Part shown: positions 14,763-18,330 of the stretch, in pieces
Layout: the number at the start of each line of letters is the position of its first letter
Position numbering within the stretch: the stretch's first letter is position 1
NCBI GenBank assembly: GCA_051004815.1
Contig: JBPCJY010000060.1
Coordinates: 1-18,330 of the forward strand
Origin: JBBQXY01 sp051004815
Lineage (GTDB): Bacteria; Chloroflexota; Ktedonobacteria; Ktedonobacterales; Ktedonobacteraceae
Reading direction: 5' to 3'
Length of the DNA stretch: 18,330 nt
The notes under the pieces: model-generated
What the model was told of the DNA's origin: nothing
Seen by the model: only the letters and a program-made list of their open reading frames with translations
Databases searched by the model: none
Position numbers and translations under genes: made by a program

Positions 14763-14777
14763 GTAATATAAAACAAG

Positions 14778-14801
14778 AAATCAGACCAATTGGTCTGATT
14801 T
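14778..14801. promoter_or_regulatory. Main operator: perfect 24-bp palindrome with AGACC/GGTCT cores
   Basis: Each 12-bp half reads AAATCAGACCAA outward to the centre, and the 24 bp are fully self-complementary. It overlaps the expected start point (near 14796) of the acuA-like promoter, so bound protein would block RNA polymerase. AGACC-N4-GGTCT sites are known from memory for TetR-family repressors such as NemR. Confidence 0.75.
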
Positions 14802-14802
14802 A

Positions 14803-14830
14803 AGTATAATCAAAAATTGGCGTATGTCAA
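14803..14830 (-). promoter_or_regulatory. Near-consensus sigma70 promoter of the acuA-like gene
   Basis: On the minus strand TTGACA (14825-14830), a 16-bp spacer, then TATACT (14803-14808). The start point is expected about 7 nt later, inside the 24-bp palindrome. The leader to the start codon would be about 80-92 nt. Confidence 0.75.
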
Positions 14831-15140
14831 GGGGGATTGTCTGGTGATGACCCATACATGAAGGTGACAGGAGTCGGGTCTGCTGGTCGAAGGCACGCGA
14901 CAGATTCTTCGCTGCGCTCAGAATGACAGAACTTCCGCTTGTCATTCTGAGCGCAGCGAAGAATCTCTGGCCGATTTCTGGGGAATCACCAGGGATTGTG
15001 ATCAAAGTGGTTCCTCTGCTAGAGATAGCAAGTGGTTCTTTTCTCGGCCTCACTTTTTCGGTATGCTCTACTACAGAAAAAGCGGCGTGTGGTAATGATT
15101 TTCACCTCACTACAAACGGCTTATTTGAAAGGGAAAGCTG
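14831..15140. other. Intergenic region before the WD40 gene
   Basis: These 310 nt contain no convincing gene. They hold the REP-like pair at 14902-14966 and a weak dyad CTTTTTC/GAAAAAG (15053-15059, 15076-15082). No confident promoter was identified for the WD40 gene. Confidence 0.55.
14902..14966. repeat. REP-like inverted repeat pair, head-to-head
   Basis: Perfect 26-nt arms (14902-14927 and 14941-14966) enclose a 13-nt spacer. Outer ends are AGATTC/GAATCT and inner ends are GAATGAC/GTCATTC, the reverse of the nesting at 1-73. The unit reads GTCATTCTGAGCGCAGCGAA and on to GAATCT. It belongs to the same dispersed family as the element at 1-73. Confidence 0.85.
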
Positions 15141-16199
15141 ATGCATGTACCATCAAAGCGTCGATTGTGGCTATATGTTGTAGCCAGCAGTTTCCTGCTC
15201 CTGTTCATGTCCTGCTCGCCGTCTCCTGCACCTGGCACGAGTGCTAATCAGATGCACACGCCGACGCCATCTTTGGGAACCACTCGTTTCATCACCTATC
15301 AGGGCCACGCTCGAATTGTGGCCACCGAGGCCGTATATGCTCTGGCTCAGTCACCAGACGGCACACGTATTGTCTCTGGAGGCGATGATCAGACTGCACA
15401 GGTTTGGAGTGCAACAACAGGAAAGAATCTTCTGACGTATCATGGTCATACTGATTCGGTGTGGGGTCTCTCCTGGTCGCCTGATGGCACGCGTATTGTC
15501 TCGAGTAGTGGAAACCAGTCCGATCCTGGAAAAGCAGAAACAGCACAGGTCTGGGATGCGACTACTGGTCGTATGCTCGTCACCTATCATGGTCATCTTG
15601 CTTCGGTACCGGCAGTCGCATGGTCGCCTGATGGGAAGCGCATCGCCTCTGGCTCCTGGGATAAGACAGTGCAAATCTGGGATGCCAGCACAGGGAAAAC
15701 TCTCCTCACCTATCGAGGTCACTCCGATTATGTATGGGGGGTGGCCTGGTCGCCCGATGGAACACGTCTTGCCTCGGCCAGCAAAGATGGAACGGTACAG
15801 GTTTGGGATGCCAGCACAGGGAAAACCCTCCTCACGTATCGCGGTCATACACTCGCCGTGTATTTTGTAGCCTGGTCGCTCGACGGAAAGCGTCTCGCCT
15901 CGGCCTCCGTCGATGGAACAGCACAGGTCTGGGATGCTGGCACGGGGAAAACCTTCCTCACCTATATGGGGCATGATGCCCAAACTGTATGGGCAGTCGC
16001 ATGGTCGCCCGATGGAGCCCGTATCGCTTCATCAGGTTCTGATAACACGGTGCAAATCTGGGATGGGAATACTGGAAAGACTCTCTTCACCTACCATGGT
16101 CACGGGGGAGCCGTCACTGCTGTGGTCTGGTCGCCAGATGGCAAACGCATCATCTCGGCAAGCGCGGATGGTACTGTACAGGTTTGGCGGGTGCCTTAA
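15141..16199 (+). CDS. WD40-repeat lipoprotein, seven-bladed propeller
   Basis: A 352-residue protein. The N-terminus has a basic start (KRR), a hydrophobic segment at about 9-22 and LLFMSC with Cys25, a lipobox-like site with a non-ideal -3 residue. A Pro/Thr/Ser linker follows, then seven WD40 units of about 42 residues, each with GH...SPDG.R.AS...D.T.QVWD..TGK.L.TY. Seven blades complete one propeller, and the second unit has a short insertion (SSSGNQSDPGKAETA). It is probably anchored outside the cytoplasmic membrane as a protein-binding scaffold; no enzyme domain is attached. AAAGGGAAA precedes the ATG. Repeats 3, 4 and 5 are also very similar in DNA, with a 126-bp period. Confidence 0.88.
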   Translation: MHVPSKRRLWLYVVASSFLLLFMSCSPSPAPGTSANQMHTPTPSLGTTRFITYQGHARIVATEAVYALAQSPDGTRIVSGGDDQTAQVWSATTGKNLLTYHGHTDSVWGLSWSPDGTRIVSSSGNQSDPGKAETAQVWDATTGRMLVTYHGHLASVPAVAWSPDGKRIASGSWDKTVQIWDASTGKTLLTYRGHSDYVWGVAWSPDGTRLASASKDGTVQVWDASTGKTLLTYRGHTLAVYFVAWSLDGKRLASASVDGTAQVWDAGTGKTFLTYMGHDAQTVWAVAWSPDGARIASSGSDNTVQIWDGNTGKTLFTYHGHGGAVTAVVWSPDGKRIISASADGTVQVWRVP

Positions 16200-16308
16200 G
16201 TTTTTGTTTTGGTTGTTTAGAAAGAGTCCTAAAAGGCTTGCAAAGGAAGGTCAAAGCGGATACAGTAGTTGGCAAGATGAGGCCAACACGCTGAAAGGTA
16301 TTTGAGCT

Positions 16309-18069
16309 ATGACCAGAACAAGCTGGGTCGAAATTTGTGTGAGCGACTTCGAGCAATCTATTACCTGGTTTGAGCATGTGCTGGGCTTTCGTGTAGTAGC
16401 CCGCGAAGCAAACGAGTATGCTGAATTGTCTCGTGGGGAAACCTTTATCCAACTAGCAACTGACGATGCGCCATACTGGGAGTCCGAGCGGCCACGCCTG
16501 CTCTCGCGGGGGCAGCGTGGCAGTGGCGTTGAGATTGTTCTCCTCGTCGAGAATGTAGACGAGGTCTATCGGCAGGCCCAGCAGGCCGACGCAGATATTG
16601 TACGTTCCCTCGCTGATTATCCCTGGCATATGCGGCAGTTCTGGGTACGCCATCCCGACGGCTACCTCATTCGCCCAGCACAGAGGATTCTTTCTGTGAA
16701 CCCGGCAACGTATCGGCATCAGATCGCAGATGTATTTCGACGCGATACACCGCGTATTACGCAGGAACTGCTGGTAGTAAAAAAGACGGCTGATCGGCTG
16801 GCACAACAACAAGACTATCTTGGTGCGGCAACGATCTATGAAACGCTGGTGATGGAGGTTTTCGAGCAATCTCACCTCTATGTTGACGAAGAAGACGAGT
16901 ACGACGACTACTATGAAGAGGAGAGCTACTATCCCGAAGAAGAGGGATTGGAGGGGTTCGTCGGGGAGTGTATTGAGGCATTAGGCCATTGTTTGGCTGA
17001 TAAGCAAGCTGACAGGGTAGCGCGTGAGAAGATCATTGAGGTACTGTTTGCCATCTACCAGCACGACCTGCACGCGGACAATAGTCTCGGTTTTGCCGCC
17101 AGTGCAGAAGACTACCTCGTGAAATACGCGACGCCTCTGGAACGACAAACACTCGCTGAGTGGATTCGCGCTGCCCTGGCCGACGAAGATGAGAAGGTCT
17201 CTGGCTCCTTGCGTAGAGCATATGGTGGGTTCTTGCTAGAGTTGGAGAAAGATACCCTCGACGATGAAACCTACCTGCGCATTTGCCGTGAGACAGGGCG
17301 CATCTCTGACCTGATTGAGCGACTCTTGACACTGGGACGCATGGAAGAAGCGGCTAGAGAAACACAACAGGTGAACGACCTTGCACTCCTCACGCTCGTC
17401 GATCTCTTCATTCAGCAGGGGCAGGATACTGTGGCTGAGCACCTGGTGAGAACACGCCTCACAGAGAAACCAGAGCTGCACCTCTTGAATTGGCTTCAGC
17501 AATACTATCAGAAAAGGGGCAATCAGGCCGCCGAATTGGAGATAGTCGAAGCGTTATTTCGCACGCAACCTTTTCTCAGACGATATCAGGAACTCCACGC
17601 TCTCGCTGGGCAACTTGGTCGCTGGGAGACGCTGCAACCGAAGTTGCTCGCATTCTTGGAACAGAAGAAAAACACGACGCTCTTGATCCAGATTGCCCTG
17701 GACGAAGGAGATATTGACCACGCCTTATACCTGCTCAAGGGCATGGCAAAGAAGGACATCTACGGCTACACCTACAATGATAGCTATGGGTATTATGGGT
17801 CTAGCGATATCGCTCTTGAGGTTGCTGGAGCTGCCGAAGAGACGCGACCGCGTGAAGCAATCGAGCTGTACCGACAGTTTGCTGAACGACTGATCGCCAA
17901 GCGCGGTCGCCAAAGCTACCAGCAAGCCAGCACGTTTCTCGCTACGATGCGTACCTTGTACGAGAAACTTGGTGAGAACGAGGCATGGACGAAGTACGTG
18001 ACCACGTTGCGGGAACAGAATCGCAACTTGCGTGCCTTAAAGGAAGAGCTGACGAACGCTGGTTTGTGA
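16309..18069 (+). CDS. Fusion of a VOC domain with SWIM-associated helical repeats
   Basis: A 586-residue protein. Residues 3-126 form a vicinal-oxygen-chelate (glyoxalase/bleomycin-resistance-like) domain: WVEICVSDFEQSITWFEHVLGF at the start, FWVRHPDGYLIRPAQ at the end. The last metal-binding Glu of the usual PDGYLIE motif is Arg, so metal catalysis is doubtful. A helical region from about 145 to the end, interrupted by an acidic, Tyr-rich stretch at 191-214, resembles the C-terminal half of bacterial SWIM zinc-finger proteins (LDDETYLRICRETGRISDLI, LGRWETLQPKLLAFLE, and the end LRALKEELTNAGL). The SWIM finger itself is absent. A second Tyr/Gly patch (IYGYTYNDSYGYYG) lies near 485-498. The ribosome site is weak (AAAGG). 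Function unknown. Confidence 0.75.
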   Translation: MTRTSWVEICVSDFEQSITWFEHVLGFRVVAREANEYAELSRGETFIQLATDDAPYWESERPRLLSRGQRGSGVEIVLLVENVDEVYRQAQQADADIVRSLADYPWHMRQFWVRHPDGYLIRPAQRILSVNPATYRHQIADVFRRDTPRITQELLVVKKTADRLAQQQDYLGAATIYETLVMEVFEQSHLYVDEEDEYDDYYEEESYYPEEEGLEGFVGECIEALGHCLADKQADRVAREKIIEVLFAIYQHDLHADNSLGFAASAEDYLVKYATPLERQTLAEWIRAALADEDEKVSGSLRRAYGGFLLELEKDTLDDETYLRICRETGRISDLIERLLTLGRMEEAARETQQVNDLALLTLVDLFIQQGQDTVAEHLVRTRLTEKPELHLLNWLQQYYQKRGNQAAELEIVEALFRTQPFLRRYQELHALAGQLGRWETLQPKLLAFLEQKKNTTLLIQIALDEGDIDHALYLLKGMAKKDIYGYTYNDSYGYYGSSDIALEVAGAAEETRPREAIELYRQFAERLIAKRGRQSYQQASTFLATMRTLYEKLGENEAWTKYVTTLREQNRNLRALKEELTNAGL

Positions 18070-18116
18070 ATAATTTGGGGCAGTCGGCATGAAACGGCGG
18101 AACAAGAGGAACAAGG

Positions 18117-18155
18117 TAGTGGACATCTTCCTCAAAGGTGCTCGGATGTCCACTA
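18117..18155 (+). terminator. Probable intrinsic terminator after the VOC fusion gene
   Basis: Perfect 11-bp arms TAGTGGACATC (18117-18127) and GATGTCCACTA (18145-18155) with a 17-nt loop, followed by TATTTTACC. It stands 48 nt after the stop codon. The loop is long, but the stem and following T's fit. Confidence 0.55.
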
Positions 18156-18330
18156 TATTTTACCAACGGGACGGGCCGATCAATCGGCGGTGGGCGCGGT
18201 AAACCACCTACTCCAACTAAATCACGCCCGGTTCGGTTTTAGGACGAGTATGGGAGTGAGATTTCGTTCCGGGTGCGCTGTCCTTGTGAGCGTAGCGCGG
18301 CGGACGCATCCACACCAGATCGGCCCGCAG
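18156..18330. other. Gene-free window end
   Basis: No coding frame is supported here. It holds the degenerate repeat described at 130-159 (copy at 18185-18211). An imperfect hairpin lies in the last 60 bases, where GGGTGCG...GTCC pairs with GGACGCATCC. A gene could begin beyond the window. Confidence 0.4.

Noticed and set aside
14805..14810. Plus-strand TATAAT as a promoter for the WD40 gene
   Set aside because: No -35 box is at the right distance and the site is more than 300 nt from the gene with a repeat pair between. The minus-strand reading gives a much better promoter.
15351..15983. 210-residue minus-strand frame inside the WD40 gene with repeated EEGFPCAGIPDL-like units
   Set aside because: Its repeats are only the reverse reading of the WD40 DNA repeats.

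Overview
The window most resembles a soil Chloroflexota genome of the Ktedonobacteria type. That is an inference from gene style, not from a marker gene. It has large STAND ATPases with TPR arrays, a cyclase/NB-ARC/TPR regulator, a WD40 lipoprotein, a SWIM-associated helical protein fused to a VOC domain, and palindromic intergenic repeats of the GTCATTCTGAGC type. No tRNA, rRNA, CRISPR array, transposase or phage gene was seen.

Region 1 (1-6830) is metabolic. On the minus strand lie an NADP-type beta-hydroxyacid dehydrogenase, a bicupin, a formamidase/acetamidase and a MoaD/ThiS-like ubiquitin-fold protein. A LysR regulator is divergent from the dehydrogenase and is followed by a GMC flavoprotein oxidoreductase. 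The dehydrogenase/LysR gap carries a good LysR-type dyad. The set looks like a small catabolic cluster under LysR control; its substrate cannot be read from the sequence.

Region 2 (6830-13240) is regulatory. A small acidic protein gene lies on the minus strand, then an XRE-HTH/NB-ARC/TPR protein. Next, on the minus strand, comes a well-formed gene for a 64-residue exported peptide with its own ribosome site, -10 box and terminator. It is followed by a cyclase-like/NB-ARC/TPR protein. The peptide gene therefore sits between two TPR-bearing STAND proteins, which makes it the best candidate here for an undescribed signalling or defence module. The promoter of the cyclase-like gene is a near copy (55/61) of the LysR promoter 6 kb away.

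Region 3 (13234-14830) holds a TetR regulator and an AcuA-like protein acetyltransferase, both on the minus strand. The acetyltransferase has a near-consensus promoter whose start point is covered by a perfect 24-bp palindrome, with a second related dyad 34 bp away. This is a typical TetR-repressor layout.

Region 4 (14830-18330) holds a palindromic repeat pair, a seven-bladed WD40 lipoprotein, a VOC-domain/SWIM-associated-helical fusion protein, a terminator and a gene-free end.
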